Shown here: one piece after another, positions 1 to 14,151 of the stretch
How positions within the stretch are numbered: the stretch's first letter is position 1
How the letters are laid out: every line of letters begins with the position of its first letter
Assembly: GCF_013927005.1 (NCBI RefSeq)
Contig: NZ_CP055930.1
Coordinates: forward strand, 3,100,001 to 3,164,000
Origin: Enterobacter sp. RHBSTW-00175
GTDB lineage: Bacteria > Pseudomonadota > Gammaproteobacteria > Enterobacterales > Enterobacteriaceae
Direction: 5' to 3'
DNA: 64,000 bases
The notes under the pieces: model-generated
Told to the model about the DNA's origin: nothing
The model's input: the letters and a program-made list of their open reading frames with translations, nothing else
Databases searched by the model: none
Translations under genes and position numbers: made by a program

Positions 1-36
1 GAAATTCATCTCGCGGCGTGGCAACCCTCCGCATGA
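1..36 (+). CDS. yaeQ: YaeQ family protein, 3' end only
   Basis: The first 36 bases read as an open frame ending in the residues AAWQPSA and a TGA that overlaps the arfB ATG (ATGA). In E. coli yaeQ lies directly upstream of arfB (yaeJ), so this is most likely the tail of yaeQ. The identification rests mainly on synteny, because only eleven codons are visible. Confidence 0.6.
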   Translation, partial: EIHLAAWQPSA

Positions 37-455
37 TTGTCTTATCCCGGAATGTCAGTATTCCTGATAACGAGCTGGAGATCACTGCGATCCGTGCTCA
101 GGGTGCCGGTGGGCAACATGTCAATAAGGCTTCAACGGCCATCCATTTGCGCTTTGACATCCGGGCCTCCAGCCTGCCAGAGTATTATAAAGAAAGTCTG
201 CTTGCCGCCAGCCATCATCTGATTACCAGCGATGGCGTGATTGTGATTAAAGCGCAGGAGTACCGCAGCCAGGAGTTAAACCGGGAAGCGGCGATCTCCA
301 GGCTGGTAGCAGTCATTAAAGAGTTAACCGCAGTACAGAAAAGCCGCCGGGCTACGCGACCAACCCGCGCATCAAAAGAGCGCCGGTTGTCGTCGAAGGC
401 GCAAAAATCCACAGTGAAGGCACTACGCGGTAAAGTTCGTCGCCCCACAGAGTGA
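33..455 (+). CDS. arfB: Alternative ribosome-rescue peptidyl-tRNA hydrolase ArfB
   Basis: A 140-residue release-factor-like protein that hydrolyses peptidyl-tRNA on ribosomes stalled at the 3' end of non-stop mRNA, without a stop codon. The catalytic GGQ motif is at residues 26-28 inside an [12 protein letters not shown] context. The C-terminal tail is rich in Arg and Lys ([14 protein letters not shown] and beyond), the part that family members insert into the empty mRNA channel. The ATG at 33 is preferred over an in-frame GTG at 18, because it gives the family N-terminus (MIVLSR) and overlaps the stop of the upstream gene. The length matches the E. coli protein. It is followed at once by nlpE. 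Confidence 0.95.
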   Translation: MIVLSRNVSIPDNELEITAIRAQGAGGQHVNKASTAIHLRFDIRASSLPEYYKESLLAASHHLITSDGVIVIKAQEYRSQELNREAAISRLVAVIKELTAVQKSRRATRPTRASKERRLSSKAQKSTVKALRGKVRRPTE

Positions 456-490
456 CGAAAAGGAACATTATTTTTCATAAGGATGTCATT

Positions 491-1189
491 GTGAAAAAAG
501 CACTATTGTCAGCATTGGCAGTGAGTACGCTCTTTGCACTTTTCGGGTGTAACAACCGTGCGGAAACGCAGGCATTACAGCCAACGCAGTCTGAAGAATT
601 AAAACCGATGCAGCAGAGCTGGCGCGGTGTACTGCCGTGCGCTGATTGTGAAGGTATCGAAACCTCGCTATTCCTGGAAAAAGACGGTACCTGGGTCATG
701 AACCAGCACTATCAGGGCGCGAAAGGTCCTTCTTCCTTCGCCACCTATGGCACATGGGCACGCACCGCTGAGAAACTGGTCCTGACGGATACGACAGGGG
801 AGAAAACCTGGTTCCGCCCTAAAGGTGAAGGGATGGAGATGCTCGATCGTGAAGGCAATCCGATTGAGTCGCAGTTCAACTACACGCTGGCCCCTGTAAA
901 AGCGGCACTCCCGGCCACGCCGATGGCGATGCGGGGGATGTATTTCTACATGGCTGATGCGGCGATATTTACCGACTGTGCGACAGGTAAGAAAGTCAGC
1001 GTGGCGAACAATGCCCAGCTGGAGCGTGATTTTGCAGTAGCGCGTGGCAATGACAGTAAACCGGTATTACTGACGGTTGATGGTCATTTTACGATGGAGC
1101 CAAACCCGGATAGCGGGGAGATGGTGAAAACGCTGGTGGCGGATAAAGACGCGAAATTCCTGGCGGGCAAAAATTGCAGCAGCAAATAA
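491..1189 (+). CDS. nlpE: Outer-membrane lipoprotein NlpE (copper homeostasis, Cpx activation)
   Basis: A 232-residue lipoprotein that signals surface adhesion and lipoprotein-sorting stress to the CpxA sensor. The signal peptide MKKALLSALAVSTLFALFGC ends in a lipobox with the acylated Cys at residue 20. The N-terminal domain carries the CXXC motif (PCADCEGIE). The C-terminal domain has two further cysteines (DCATGK and GKNC at the end), the pair that forms a disulfide in the E. coli protein. Translation starts at GTG 491, with an AAGGA about 8 bases upstream; the in-frame ATG at 452 would precede the signal peptide and is rejected. The length is close to that of E. coli NlpE. Confidence 0.95.
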   Translation: MKKALLSALAVSTLFALFGCNNRAETQALQPTQSEELKPMQQSWRGVLPCADCEGIETSLFLEKDGTWVMNQHYQGAKGPSSFATYGTWARTAEKLVLTDTTGEKTWFRPKGEGMEMLDREGNPIESQFNYTLAPVKAALPATPMAMRGMYFYMADAAIFTDCATGKKVSVANNAQLERDFAVARGNDSKPVLLTVDGHFTMEPNPDSGEMVKTLVADKDAKFLAGKNCSSK

Positions 1190-1205
1190 GCTGAGTTAAT
1201 CCATT

Positions 1206-1233
1206 AAAAAACCCCGCATGTGCGGGGTTTTTT
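1206..1233. terminator. Bidirectional intrinsic terminator between nlpE and proS
   Basis: ACCCCGCA and TGCGGGGT form an 8-bp stem with a 2-base loop, flanked by an A-run on the left and a T-run on the right. It can serve the convergent genes nlpE and proS. Confidence 0.9.
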
Positions 1234-1238
1234 GTTTC

Positions 1239-2957
1239 TTAACCTTTGATGGCTTTTACCAGGTAATCAAGGATTTCACCGGTCTTGATCATCTGCTTCT
1301 CGCCGTTGCGACGGTATTTGTATTCAATATCATCGCTGTCGAGGTTACGGTCGCCGATAACCACAGTATGTGGAATACCGATCAGCTCCATGTCAGCAAA
1401 CATCACGCCAGGACGCTCTTTACGGTCGTCCATCAGCACTTCAATACCCTGCGCGCGCAGCTCGCCGTACAGTTTTTCGGCCAGCTCCTGCACACGGTAA
1501 GACTTGTGCATGTTCATTGGCAGAATCGCTACCTGGAATGGTGCGATGTTATCTGGCCAGACGATGCCACGCTCGTCGTAGTTCTGCTCAATCGCCGCCG
1601 CGACCACACGCGTCACCCCGATACCGTAGCAACCCATGGTCAGAACCTGGTTACGACCATCTTCACCCTGAACGGCTGCATTCATCGCGCGGGAGTATTT
1701 ATCACCCAGCTGGAAGATGTGGCCCACTTCGATGCCACGTTTGATCATCAGAGTACCCTGGCCATCCGGGCTTGGGTCACCGGCAACCACATTACGAATA
1801 TCTGCCACTTCTGGCGTCGCAACATCGCGATCCCAGTTGATGCCGAAGTAGTGCTTACCATCGATGTTTGCGCCAGCGGAGAAGTCGCTCATTGCCGCAA
1901 CTGTACGGTCAACAACCACCGGGATTGGCATATTCACTGGACCCAGGGAACCTGGACCTGCGTTTACAACCGCGCGGATTTCCGCTTCTGTTGCGAAAGT
2001 CAGCGGGCTGGCAACCTGCGACAGTTTCTCGGCTTTTACTTCGTTCAGTTCGTGATCGCCGCGAACCAGCAGGGCAACCAGCGGGCTCTTGCTGCCTTCA
2101 ACCGCTTTCACCAGCAGGGTTTTAACCGTTTTCTCGATCGGCAGATTGAATTGTTCCACCAGTTCGGCAATGGTTTTCGCGTTTGGCGTATCAACCAATT
2201 TCATCTCTTCAGTAGCTGCGGCGCGTGGTGCTTTTGGTGCCAGGGCTTCAGCAAACTCGATGTTAGCGGCGTAATCAGAGGAGTCAGAGAAGATAACATC
2301 GTCTTCACCGCTCTGAGCCAGTACCTGGAATTCATGCGATGCGCTACCACCGATAGAGCCGGTATCAGCTTGTACCGCACGGAAATCCAGACCCATGCGG
2401 GAGAAGATTTTGCTGTACGCTTCGTACATCTTGTCGTAAGTCTCTTGCAGAGATTCCTGAGACGTGTGGAAAGAGTACGCATCTTTCATCAGGAATTCGC
2501 GGGAGCGCATTACGCCAAAGCGCGGGCGCACTTCGTCACGGAATTTGGTCTGGATCTGGAAGAAGTTCAGCGGCAGCTGTTTATAAGAGCTCAGCTCATT
2601 ACGGATAAGATCGGTAATGACTTCTTCATGCGTTGGGCCGAGGACAAACGGACGATCGCCGCGATCGGCAATACGCAGCAGTTCAGGACCGTACTGTTCC
2701 CAGCGACCGCTCTCCTGCCACAGCTCAGAGGGCTGAACTACCGGCATTAACACCTCGATAGCACCGGCGTTGTTCATCTCTTCACGCACGATGTTTTCGA
2801 CTTTTTTCAGGACGCGCACGCCGGTCGGCAGCCAGGTGTATAACCCGGAGGCCAGCTTGCGGATCATCCCGGCGCGCAGCATCAGCTGGTGGCTGATCAC
2901 CTCGGCGTCGGCAGGTGTCTCCTTCAGAGTGGAGAGCAGATATTGGCTAGTACGCAT
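1239..2957 (-). CDS. proS: Prolyl-tRNA synthetase
   Basis: A 572-residue class II aminoacyl-tRNA synthetase of the bacterial type, which charges tRNA-Pro in the cytosol. The N-terminus [20 protein letters not shown] is the family signature. The class II catalytic core is split by the INS editing domain (roughly residues 220-400), which deacylates Ala-tRNA-Pro. Motif 2 ([19 protein letters not shown]) and motif 3 (GCYGIGVTR) are both visible, followed by the anticodon-binding domain. Full length, no disruption. It is transcribed towards nlpE. Confidence 0.98.
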   Translation of the reverse strand: MRTSQYLLSTLKETPADAEVISHQLMLRAGMIRKLASGLYTWLPTGVRVLKKVENIVREEMNNAGAIEVLMPVVQPSELWQESGRWEQYGPELLRIADRGDRPFVLGPTHEEVITDLIRNELSSYKQLPLNFFQIQTKFRDEVRPRFGVMRSREFLMKDAYSFHTSQESLQETYDKMYEAYSKIFSRMGLDFRAVQADTGSIGGSASHEFQVLAQSGEDDVIFSDSSDYAANIEFAEALAPKAPRAAATEEMKLVDTPNAKTIAELVEQFNLPIEKTVKTLLVKAVEGSKSPLVALLVRGDHELNEVKAEKLSQVASPLTFATEAEIRAVVNAGPGSLGPVNMPIPVVVDRTVAAMSDFSAGANIDGKHYFGINWDRDVATPEVADIRNVVAGDPSPDGQGTLMIKRGIEVGHIFQLGDKYSRAMNAAVQGEDGRNQVLTMGCYGIGVTRVVAAAIEQNYDERGIVWPDNIAPFQVAILPMNMHKSYRVQELAEKLYGELRAQGIEVLMDDRKERPGVMFADMELIGIPHTVVIGDRNLDSDDIEYKYRRNGEKQMIKTGEILDYLVKAIKG

Positions 2958-3069
2958 GTTGTTACGGTTCCGTTTCGACGAGTAGGACAGACTGAATGCT
3001 CAACCTGACACAAAAAAAGTGGTTTAGTTTACCAGTGTGGCAAAGATGCCAAAAGAGAGGAAAATAAAA

Positions 3070-3777
3070 TTACCTGGGTTCCAGGGCAAAGACTTCAAAT
3101 CCCGCCTCAGTCACGCGCCAGCGAACGTTAAAATCCAGCAGCCACACGGCATAGGTTTTCCCGGTTTCCTCTCCCTTACGGTAAGCCGGACGTGGATCCT
3201 GAGCCAGAACGTCAACGATAAAATCGCGCAGGCGAGGATAGCGCTTTTCCAGCAGCGTTATCTGGGCGGTTAACTCTGGTGTGAAGTGAACGGGCATATC
3301 TGCCTGCGGTGCTTCCTGGGCATAGCTTGCGCGCGCATCCGGCAGGGCTTCAGCAAAGGGCAGGTAAGGCTTGATGTCTATAACTGGGGTGCCATCCACA
3401 AGATCAAGGCTTCCTAATTCCAGTATGACCTGATCTTTCTGCGTCCGAATGCCTTTCAGCTCGACCAGAGACATGCCAATGGGGTTCGGGCGGAAGGTGG
3501 AGCGGGTCGCGAACACGCCCATTCTGGCATTTCCACCCAGACGCGGAGGGCGAACGGTTGGACGCCAGCCACCTTCCATCGTCTGGTGAAAGACAAATAC
3601 AACCCATAAGTGGCTGAATGCCTCGAGCCCGCGTACCGCATCGGCCTGATTATAAGGCGCGATGAAGTGAAGTTCGCCGCCGCGGCTTTTGACCAGACCA
3701 GGCTGGCGCGGCACGGCGAACTTCTCTTTATAAGGTGAGCGGATAATGCCTATCTGCTCGAACTGAAATGAACTCAT
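3070..3777 (-). CDS. trmO: tRNA (N6-threonylcarbamoyladenosine37-N6)-methyltransferase TrmO
   Basis: A 235-residue TsaA/YaeB-family protein that uses S-adenosylmethionine to methylate t6A37 in tRNA-Thr, giving m6t6A. Family marks are the N-terminal FEQIGIIRSPYKEKF stretch, LEAFSHLWVVFVFH, and RSTFRPNPIGMS with its RPNPIG substrate-binding signature. The ATG at 3777 is chosen because it gives the E. coli length and overlaps the rcsF stop (ATGA), indicating translational coupling. An upstream in-frame ATG at 3810 lies inside rcsF and is less likely. Confidence 0.93.
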   Translation of the reverse strand: MSSFQFEQIGIIRSPYKEKFAVPRQPGLVKSRGGELHFIAPYNQADAVRGLEAFSHLWVVFVFHQTMEGGWRPTVRPPRLGGNARMGVFATRSTFRPNPIGMSLVELKGIRTQKDQVILELGSLDLVDGTPVIDIKPYLPFAEALPDARASYAQEAPQADMPVHFTPELTAQITLLEKRYPRLRDFIVDVLAQDPRPAYRKGEETGKTYAVWLLDFNVRWRVTEAGFEVFALEPR

Positions 3778-4178
3778 TTCGCCGAAATGGTAAGCGCAGT
3801 ACCAAGACAAACCGCCTGACGGTAGCAGCCTGGTGTACCGCTGGTCACTTCACAGCTGTGCAGCAGTACCGCGTTGGCTTTCATTTTTGCGGCGTTAATC
3901 TGCAGGCGTTTACGAGCAGTTGGGATGTTTGGTGGAGAGTCCTGATTAGTTGCCTGGCAGGATTCACCGCTCACATCGCCCAGTTCACGGAAAGGCTTGC
4001 CCACGAGATCGTCGGCTTTAGTAATAATGCGCACCGGCGCAGGACGTGGCGCTTTCGGTTTTGCTGGCTCTGCCTTTGGCGGGGTTGCAGTGCTTTGAAC
4101 AGGCTCAACAGGAGATCTGCTTAGCATAGAACAGCCGCTCAGCATCAGTGCTAAAAGACAGATCGGTAAAGCACGCAT
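3774..4178 (-). CDS. rcsF: Rcs stress-sensing outer-membrane lipoprotein RcsF
   Basis: A 134-residue lipoprotein that reports envelope and LPS damage to IgaA and the Rcs phosphorelay. The signal peptide MRALPICLLALMLSGC has a clear lipobox (LSGC, Cys16). It is followed by a proline/lysine-rich linker of about 35 residues (PPKAEPAKPKAPRPAP), the region that threads through an outer-membrane beta-barrel in E. coli. The C-terminal domain has four Cys (SCQATN, HSCEV, GCYRQAVC), as needed for two nonconsecutive disulfides. It is first in a two-gene operon with trmO. Confidence 0.95.
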   Translation of the reverse strand: MRALPICLLALMLSGCSMLSRSPVEPVQSTATPPKAEPAKPKAPRPAPVRIITKADDLVGKPFRELGDVSGESCQATNQDSPPNIPTARKRLQINAAKMKANAVLLHSCEVTSGTPGCYRQAVCLGTALTISAK

Positions 4179-4240
4179 AATAGTTCCTCAATGGATAATC
4201 AAATCGTCAGATATTGAATCAGTTGCCTGCATAAATGACA

Positions 4241-4262
4241 AGACGGGCTTTCGCCCGTCCTG
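4241..4262 (-). terminator. Terminator of metNIQ
   Basis: On the minus strand, GGACGGGC, a GAAA tetraloop and GCCCGTCT form a stable hairpin about 20 bases after the metQ stop, followed by a short mixed T stretch. Confidence 0.75.
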
Positions 4263-4284
4263 ATGATATTACACTGATGTGAGA

Positions 4285-5100
4285 TTACCAGCCTTTAACA
4301 GCGCCGCCGTTAAACACCTTGTTGGCTTCCTGGTAAACTTCGTCAGACTGATAAGCCTGAACGAATTTCTTCACGTTTTCCGCGTCTTTGTTGTCTTCGC
4401 GAGTCACGATCAGGTTTACGTATGGAGAGTCTTTATCTTCAACGAAGATACCGTCTTTTGCCGGCGTCAGGCCAATCTGGCTTGCGTAGGTGGTGTTGAT
4501 GACAGCCAGGGCAATCTGTGCGTCGTCCAGAGAACGTGGCAGTTGCGGCGCTTCCAGCTCAACAATTTTCAGATTTTTCGGGTTCTCAGTCACGTCAAGA
4601 ACGGTCGGCAGCAGGCCAACACCGTCTTTCAGTTTGATCAGGCCCACTTTCTGCAACAGCAGCAGGGAACGACCGAGGTTAGTCGGGTCGTTAGGCACCG
4701 CGACCTGGGAGCCTGGCTGCAGTTCGTCCAGGGTTTTAATTTTCTTGGAGTAACCGGCAATTGGGTAAACGAAAGTGTTACCTGCCGCAACCAGCTTGTA
4801 ACCACGGTCTTTGATCTGCTGATCCAGGTATGGTTTATGCTGGAAGGCGTTAGCGTCGATATCACCTTTGCTCAGCGCTTCGTTCGGCAGAACGTAGTCA
4901 TTGAAGGTAACCAGCTCTACGTCCAGACCGTATTTTTCTTTAGCCACTTTCTGAGCGACTTCAGCAACCTGCTGCTCTGCACCCACAATCACGCCCACTT
5001 TAATATGGTTTGGATCTTTTTCGTCCTGACCGCAACCCACCAGTGCCAGAGAGCCAATCAGCGCGCCTACCGCTGCAAAGGTCTTTAATTTAAACGCCAT
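4285..5100 (-). CDS. metQ: D-/L-methionine-binding lipoprotein MetQ
   Basis: A 271-residue substrate-binding component of the MetNIQ methionine ABC importer (NlpA family). It captures methionine in the periplasm while tethered by a lipid anchor. The signal sequence ends in ALVGC, with the lipobox Cys at residue 23. The mature domain begins HIKVGVIVGAEQQ and contains the FVYPIAGYSKKIK and VPNDPTNLGRSL blocks typical of NlpA/MetQ. It is the last gene of metN-metI-metQ, 40 bases after metI. Confidence 0.96.
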   Translation of the reverse strand: MAFKLKTFAAVGALIGSLALVGCGQDEKDPNHIKVGVIVGAEQQVAEVAQKVAKEKYGLDVELVTFNDYVLPNEALSKGDIDANAFQHKPYLDQQIKDRGYKLVAAGNTFVYPIAGYSKKIKTLDELQPGSQVAVPNDPTNLGRSLLLLQKVGLIKLKDGVGLLPTVLDVTENPKNLKIVELEAPQLPRSLDDAQIALAVINTTYASQIGLTPAKDGIFVEDKDSPYVNLIVTREDNKDAENVKKFVQAYQSDEVYQEANKVFNGGAVKGW

Positions 5101-5140
5101 GTTATATCCTTAACTCGTCGAGTTTGTGTTGTGTGTAACG

Positions 5141-5794
5141 TTATTTGTGAGTAACAGCCCGGACGATGCGATCGCCAGAGAATTGGATTAAGTAAACCAG
5201 AACAACCAGCAATACCAGAACAGTATTCATTACGGTAGCGTTATAGCCAATATAACCGTACTGATAGCCAATCTGCCCCAAACCACCGGCGCCGACAGCA
5301 CCGCCCATCGCGGAATAACCGACCAGCGTAATGAGGGTGATCGTTGCGGCGTTCACCAGACCCGGCAGCGCTTCAGGCAGCAAGACTTTGCGAACGATCT
5401 GCATCGGGGTCGCACCCATGGCACGTGATGCTTCAATCAAACCTGTCGGGATCTCCAGCAATGCGTTCTCAACCATACGGGCGATAAACGGTGCAGCACC
5501 GACGGTCAATGGGACGATTGCGGCCTGCAAGCCGATGGAGGTACCCACGATCACACGGGTGAAAGGAATCATCCATACCAGAAGAATAATGAACGGAATG
5601 GAACGGAAGATGTTCACCAGAGCAGAAAGGGTACGATAGAGCTTCGCGTTTTCAATAATTTGACCCGGGCGAGTTACATACAGCAGTACGCCGACCGGCA
5701 GACCAATGACGAAACCAAAAAAGCCCGATACAAAGGTCATTGCCAGCGTTTCCCAAACGCCGCGAACCAGCAGCCACATCATCGGTTCAGACAT
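5141..5794 (-). CDS. metI: Methionine ABC transporter permease MetI
   Basis: A 217-residue inner-membrane permease with five predicted hydrophobic segments. The EAA loop ([25 protein letters not shown]) couples it to the MetN ATPase. It forms the MetN2MetI2 core of the high-affinity methionine importer. Its start lies 8 bases inside the 3' end of metN, consistent with translational coupling. Confidence 0.96.
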   Translation of the reverse strand: MSEPMMWLLVRGVWETLAMTFVSGFFGFVIGLPVGVLLYVTRPGQIIENAKLYRTLSALVNIFRSIPFIILLVWMIPFTRVIVGTSIGLQAAIVPLTVGAAPFIARMVENALLEIPTGLIEASRAMGATPMQIVRKVLLPEALPGLVNAATITLITLVGYSAMGGAVGAGGLGQIGYQYGYIGYNATVMNTVLVLLVVLVYLIQFSGDRIVRAVTHK

Positions 5795-6818
5795 AACCCA
5801 ATACCTCTACTTTTACATGGTGTTCTTGCAGCCAGGCGATTGCGCCTTGCGTTTCTTCTTGTGTGCCGTGCATTTCCGTCAGCATGATGCCGAACTTCAC
5901 GCCGCCGGCGTAATCCATCTGCGCGCTAATAATGTTGTTGTTCACGTTAAAGCGACGCGCGGTTTCGGAAAGCAGTGGTGCATCCACGGACTGACCGGTG
6001 AATTCCATACGCAACATTGGCACGCTGTCGGCAGCTGGCTCTGCTTTTAAACGCGCCAGATAATCTTCCGGAATATCCAGATGCAGCGTGGATTGAATAA
6101 ACTGTTGCGCGAGCGGCGTTTTCGGATGCGAGAACACTTCACTTACGGTGTCTTGCTCAATCAGTTCACCATTGCTGATCACGGCTACGCAGTCACAGAT
6201 GCGTTTAACCACGTCCATCTCATGAGTAATAAGAAGGATGGTCAGGCCCAGACGACGGTTAATGTCTTTCAGCAGTTCCAGAATAGAACGTGTGGTTGCC
6301 GGGTCTAATGCGCTGGTGGCTTCATCGCACAGCAGCACTTTAGGATTACTGGCCAGCGCACGGGCGATTGCCACACGCTGTTTTTGGCCACCGGACAGGT
6401 TTGCCGGATAGCTGTCGTGTTTATCTGCCAGACCAACCAGGTCCAGCAGTTCGGTGACGCGACGCTTAACTTCTTCTTTAGGCGAGTTGTCCAGCTCCAG
6501 CGGCAAAGCGACGTTGCCGAACACGGTGCGGGATGCCAGCAGGTTGAAGTGCTGGAAGATCATGCCAATCTGGCGACGCGCTTTTGTTAATTCTTTCTCT
6601 GAGAGTGCGGTAAGTTCTTGTCCGCCAACTTCTACGCTGCCCTGGCTTGGGCGCTCAAGCAGGTTAACACAACGGATCAGCGTACTTTTACCCGCACCCG
6701 ATGCGCCAATGACGCCATAAATTTGACCAGCAGGAACATGCAGGCTGACGTTGTTCAGCGCCTGAATGGTTCGGTTCCCCTGCTGGAACACTTTGGTGAT
6801 ATTGGAAAGTTTAATCAT
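5787..6818 (-). CDS. metN: Methionine ABC transporter ATPase MetN
   Basis: A 343-residue ATPase that powers methionine uptake. It has Walker [10 protein letters not shown], signature LSGGQKQR and Walker [13 protein letters not shown], then the C-terminal NIL/ACT-like domain (about residues 265-343), which binds methionine and inhibits transport when internal methionine is high. It is the first gene of metNIQ. A perfect MetJ half-operator lies about 90 bases upstream, so MetJ/SAM repression is expected. Confidence 0.97.
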   Translation of the reverse strand: MIKLSNITKVFQQGNRTIQALNNVSLHVPAGQIYGVIGASGAGKSTLIRCVNLLERPSQGSVEVGGQELTALSEKELTKARRQIGMIFQHFNLLASRTVFGNVALPLELDNSPKEEVKRRVTELLDLVGLADKHDSYPANLSGGQKQRVAIARALASNPKVLLCDEATSALDPATTRSILELLKDINRRLGLTILLITHEMDVVKRICDCVAVISNGELIEQDTVSEVFSHPKTPLAQQFIQSTLHLDIPEDYLARLKAEPAADSVPMLRMEFTGQSVDAPLLSETARRFNVNNNIISAQMDYAGGVKFGIMLTEMHGTQEETQGAIAWLQEHHVKVEVLGYV

Positions 6819-6902
6819 TAGATTATTTTTATCGTATGTAAGTTAGCCGTGGCATTTTATTCTGCCGGATACGGGTGATGACCGTAAACAAAATGGATGT
6901 TA

Positions 6903-6918
6903 AGGCATCCAGACGTCT
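6903..6918. promoter_or_regulatory. Met boxes (MetJ operator) of metNIQ
   Basis: AGACGTCT at 6911-6918 is identical to the Met box consensus. The 8 bases before it (AGGCATCC) match at 5 of 8 positions, giving the usual tandem arrangement. The site lies between the divergent metN and gmhB genes. Confidence 0.8.
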
Positions 6919-7006
6919 AAATCAATCCAACTCTGTGCGATGAGCACTTTATTGCGCTGTGATTCATGAGATACTAACCGGACACGCCTTTTTCAGGAGC
7001 AAACCG

Positions 7007-7573
7007 GTGGCAAAATCAGTACCCGCAATTTTTCTCGATCGTGATGGCACCATTAATGTGGATCACGGTTATGTCCATGAGATTGACGCGTTCGAGTTTA
7101 TCGAAGGCGTAATAGATGCAATGCGCCAGTTAAAAGAGATGGGCTATGCGCTGGTGGTTGTCACCAACCAGTCTGGTATTGCTCGCGGTAAATTCACCGA
7201 GGCGCAGTTTGAAACGCTAACGGAATGGATGGACTGGTCGTTAGCCGATCGTGGTGTCGATCTCGACGGTATCTATTATTGCCCGCACCACCCACAGGGA
7301 ACAGTAGAAGAGTATCGTCAGACCTGCGACTGTCGTAAGCCGCATCCGGGTATGTTTATCTCTGCGCAGGAATTTCTGCACATTGATATGGCTGCTTCTT
7401 ATATGGTGGGCGATAAACTGGAAGATATGCAGGCCGCAACCGCAGCCGGCGTAGGCACCAAAATATTAGTTCGCACCGGCAAGCCAGTGACGCCAGAAGC
7501 AGAGAATGCAGCGGATTGGGTGATTAATAGCCTGGCAGAGCTGCCAAAAGAGATTAAAAAGCACCAAAAATAG
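7007..7573 (+). CDS. gmhB: D-glycero-beta-D-manno-heptose-1,7-bisphosphate 7-phosphatase GmhB
   Basis: A 188-residue HAD-superfamily phosphatase that removes the C7 phosphate from heptose bisphosphate in ADP-heptose synthesis for the LPS inner core. The nucleophile motif FLDRDGT is near the N-terminus, VVVTNQSG is motif II, and a Zn site of Cys/His residues (CPHHP and CDCRKPHPG) is visible. Start GTG 7007 has a CAGGAG 7 bases upstream and gives the family N-terminus ([15 protein letters not shown]). Another pathway enzyme, gmhA, occurs at 34365. Confidence 0.96.
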   Translation: MAKSVPAIFLDRDGTINVDHGYVHEIDAFEFIEGVIDAMRQLKEMGYALVVVTNQSGIARGKFTEAQFETLTEWMDWSLADRGVDLDGIYYCPHHPQGTVEEYRQTCDCRKPHPGMFISAQEFLHIDMAASYMVGDKLEDMQAATAAGVGTKILVRTGKPVTPEAENAADWVINSLAELPKEIKKHQK

Positions 7574-7622
7574 GCGTTTTGGCTAAAAGGTGAGCGGTTG
7601 AAATAAAATTGTATTTTTCCGC

Positions 7623-7650
7623 TTGTCATTCCTCGGAAGCTCCCTATAAT
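7623..7650 (+). promoter_or_regulatory. rRNA promoter P1
   Basis: TTGTCA (7623-7628) and a perfect TATAAT (7645-7650) are separated by 16 bases. A GC-rich discriminator (GCGCC) follows, the feature that makes rrn P1 promoters sensitive to ppGpp and initiating NTPs. Confidence 0.92.
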
Positions 7651-7731
7651 GCGCCTCCATCGACACGGCGGATGTGAATCACTTCACAAACAACGCGGTC
7701 GGTTGAAGAGAAAAAATCCTGAAATAACGGG

Positions 7732-7759
7732 TTGACTCTGAAAGAGGAAAGCGTAATAT
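7732..7759 (+). promoter_or_regulatory. rRNA promoter P2
   Basis: TTGACT (7732-7737) and TAATAT (7754-7759) with a 16-base spacer, about 110 bases after P1: the standard rrn P2 position. Confidence 0.88.
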
Positions 7760-7798
7760 ACGCCACCTCGCAACGGTGAGCTGAAAGCCACGTTGCAC

Positions 7799-7810
7799 TG
7801 CTCTTTAACA
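7799..7810 (+). promoter_or_regulatory. boxA antitermination element of the rrn leader
   Basis: TGCTCTTTAACA matches the rrn boxA recognised by NusB/NusE. A boxB-like hairpin (CAACG...CGTTG) lies just upstream. Confidence 0.9.
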
Positions 7811-7942
7811 ATTTATCAGACAATCTGTGTGGGCACTCAAAGTGACATGGATTCTTAACGTCGCAAGACGAAAAATGAATACCAAGTCTCTGAGTGAACA
7901 TACGTAATTCATTACGAAGTTTAATTCACGAGCATCAAACTT

Positions 7943-9482
<1,540 letters not shown>

Positions 9483-9551
9483 CCTTAAAGAACCTGCCTT
9501 TGTAGTGCTCACACAGATTGTCTGATGAAAAATAGCAGTAAAAATCTCTGC

Positions 9552-9628
<77 letters not shown>

Positions 9629-9676
9629 AAATCCTTATGTTAAAGGATGAGCGGTACAGAGATTAGTGTATACGAT

Positions 9677-9752
9677 GGGGTTATAGCTCAGCTGGGAGAG
9701 CGCCTGCCTTGCACGCAGGAGGTCTGCGGTTCGATCCCGCATAGCTCCACCA
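9677..9752 (+). tRNA. alaV: tRNA-Ala (UGC)
   Basis: A 76-nt spacer tRNA with anticodon TGC at 9710-9712 and encoded CCA. The fifth acceptor pair is a T-G wobble where E. coli has C-G. The G3-U70 identity pair for alanyl-tRNA synthetase is retained. Confidence 0.98.
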
Positions 9753-9932
9753 TCTTTACTGCGAAAACAAGAAAACTTCAGAGTGTACCTGAAAAGGTTC
9801 ACTGCGAAGTTTTGCTCTTTAAAAATCTGGATCAAGCTGAAAATTGAAACGACACACCTTAAGTGGTGTGTTCGAGTCTCTCAAATTTTCGCAATTTGAT
9901 GATGAATCGAAAGAAACATCTTCGGGTTGTGA

Positions 9933-12838
<2,906 letters not shown>

Positions 12839-12907
12839 ACAACGCCGAAGCTGTTTCGGCGGTTGAGAGACAGAATATTTTCAGCTTTGATACAGATTAA
12901 CAGAATT

Positions 12908-13027
12908 TGCCTGGCGGCTTTAGCGCGGTGGTCCCACCTGACCCCATGCCGAACTCAGAAGTGAAACGCCGTAGCGCCGATGGTAGTGTGGGGTCTCCCC
13001 ATGTGAGAGTAGGGAACTGCCAGGCAT
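12908..13027 (+). rRNA. rrfH: 5S ribosomal RNA
   Basis: A 120-nt 5S rRNA. Its ends TGCCTGGCGG and ctGCCAGGCAT pair as helix I, and the loop sequence CCGAACTCAGAAGTGAAACG is typical of enterobacteria. Confidence 0.98.
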
Positions 13028-13079
13028 CAAATTAAGTAGTAAGCCGGTGCATTAATCCGGTGGTTACAAAGTCTTCGGT

Positions 13080-13156
13080 GGAGCGGTAGTTCAGTCGGTT
13101 AGAATACCTGCCTGTCACGCAGGGGGTCGCGGGTTCGAGTCCCGTCCGTTCCGCCA
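13080..13156 (+). tRNA. aspU: tRNA-Asp (GUC), distal gene of the rrn operon
   Basis: A 77-nt cloverleaf with anticodon GTC at 13114-13116 and encoded CCA. It is identical over its whole length to the second tRNA-Asp at 22513. Its place after 5S matches aspU of E. coli rrnH. Confidence 0.98.
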
Positions 13157-13164
13157 CTTATTGA

Positions 13165-13193
13165 AAGCCCTGAGTATTTACTCAGGGCTTTTT
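13165..13193 (+). terminator. rRNA operon terminator
   Basis: GCCCTGAG and CTCAGGGC pair around a TATTTA loop and are followed by TTTTTT, 10 bases after the tRNA-Asp CCA. Confidence 0.93.
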
Positions 13194-13319
13194 TCTTATC
13201 TTCCGTATAATTTTTGCTAAATTAGCAAAAATCCTCTGCGTTTTACGCTCTTTTTCTGAATAACAGCAGCAGCGATAATCTTCCTCAGTTAACGAACATT
13301 ATGATTAACGAGGAATTAC

Positions 13320-14123
13320 ATGACTATCCCTGCATTTGGTCTGGGCACTTTCCGCCTGAAAGACGATGTTGTTATCGCATCTGTAAAAACTGCTCTTGAA
13401 CTTGGCTATCGTACTGTTGATACGGCGCAGATTTATGAAAATGAAGCTGCCGTTGGCCAGGCGATTGAAGAGAGTGGTGTAGCCCGTAATGAACTTTTCA
13501 TCACCACTAAAATCTGGATTGAGAACCTCAGCAAAGAAAAGCTGATTCCAAGCCTGAAAGAGAGTCTGAAGAAACTGCGTACCGACTACGTAGATCTGAC
13601 GCTGATCCACTGGCCGTCACCGAACGATTCGGTTTCCGTGGAAGAGTTCATGCAGGCGCTGCTTGAAGCAAAAGAGCAGGGCTTAACCCGTGAAATTGGT
13701 ATCTCTAACTTCACTATCCCGTTGATGGAAAAAGCCATTGCGGCTGTTGGTGCAGAGAATATTGCAACCAACCAGGTTGAACTGTCCCCTTATCTGCAAA
13801 ACCGTAAAGTGGTTGACTGGGCAAAACAGCACGGTATCCATATCACCTCTTACATGACGCTGGCTTACGGTAACGCACTGAAAGATGAAGTGATTATTCG
13901 CATTGCACAGAAACACAATGCCACGGCTGCACAGGTGATTCTGGCCTGGGCAATGGGTGAAGGTTATGCCGTTATCCCATCTTCAACCAAACGTGAAAAC
14001 CTGGCGAGCAACCTGTTAGCACTGGATCTCCAGCTGGATGATGAAGACAAAAAAGCGATCGCTGCTCTGGATTGCAACGATCGCCTGGTAAGCCCGGAAG
14101 GTTTAGCACCAGACTGGGATTAA
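13320..14123 (+). CDS. dkgB: 2,5-diketo-D-gluconate reductase B (aldo-keto reductase)
   Basis: A 267-residue NADPH-dependent aldo-keto reductase that reduces 2,5-diketo-gluconate and small aldehydes such as methylglyoxal. The catalytic tetrad of the AKR barrel is recognisable: [14 protein letters not shown] (Asp and Tyr), the Lys of FITTKIW and the His of TLIHWPSP. The C-terminal cofactor loop is [21 protein letters not shown] lies 5 bases before the ATG. Synteny after rrnH equals that of E. coli. Confidence 0.95.
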   Translation: MTIPAFGLGTFRLKDDVVIASVKTALELGYRTVDTAQIYENEAAVGQAIEESGVARNELFITTKIWIENLSKEKLIPSLKESLKKLRTDYVDLTLIHWPSPNDSVSVEEFMQALLEAKEQGLTREIGISNFTIPLMEKAIAAVGAENIATNQVELSPYLQNRKVVDWAKQHGIHITSYMTLAYGNALKDEVIIRIAQKHNATAAQVILAWAMGEGYAVIPSSTKRENLASNLLALDLQLDDEDKKAIAALDCNDRLVSPEGLAPDWD

Positions 14124-14151
14124 TATTGACCCAACTCTGTACCCTAAACCC

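Larger units (their letters stand above)
7574..7942 (+). promoter_or_regulatory. rRNA operon control region (UP element, P1, P2, leader)
   Basis: This 369-base gap holds the rRNA promoters. An A/T-rich stretch at about 7600-7622 looks like an UP element in front of P1. P1, P2, boxA and the 5' half of the 16S processing stem (TCAGACAATCTGTGTG, 7816-7831) follow. The processing half is exactly complementary over 16 bases to 9510-9525 beyond the 16S gene, as expected for an RNase III site. No protein gene is seen. Confidence 0.9.

Noticed and set aside
1218..2750. A 510-codon open frame on the plus strand across proS
   Set aside because: It is antisense to the full-length prolyl-tRNA synthetase, lacks any recognisable domain, and is a by-product of the G/C-rich codon pattern.
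4279..5088. A 269-codon plus-strand frame opposite metQ
   Set aside because: It mirrors metQ almost exactly and has no ribosome site or family resemblance.
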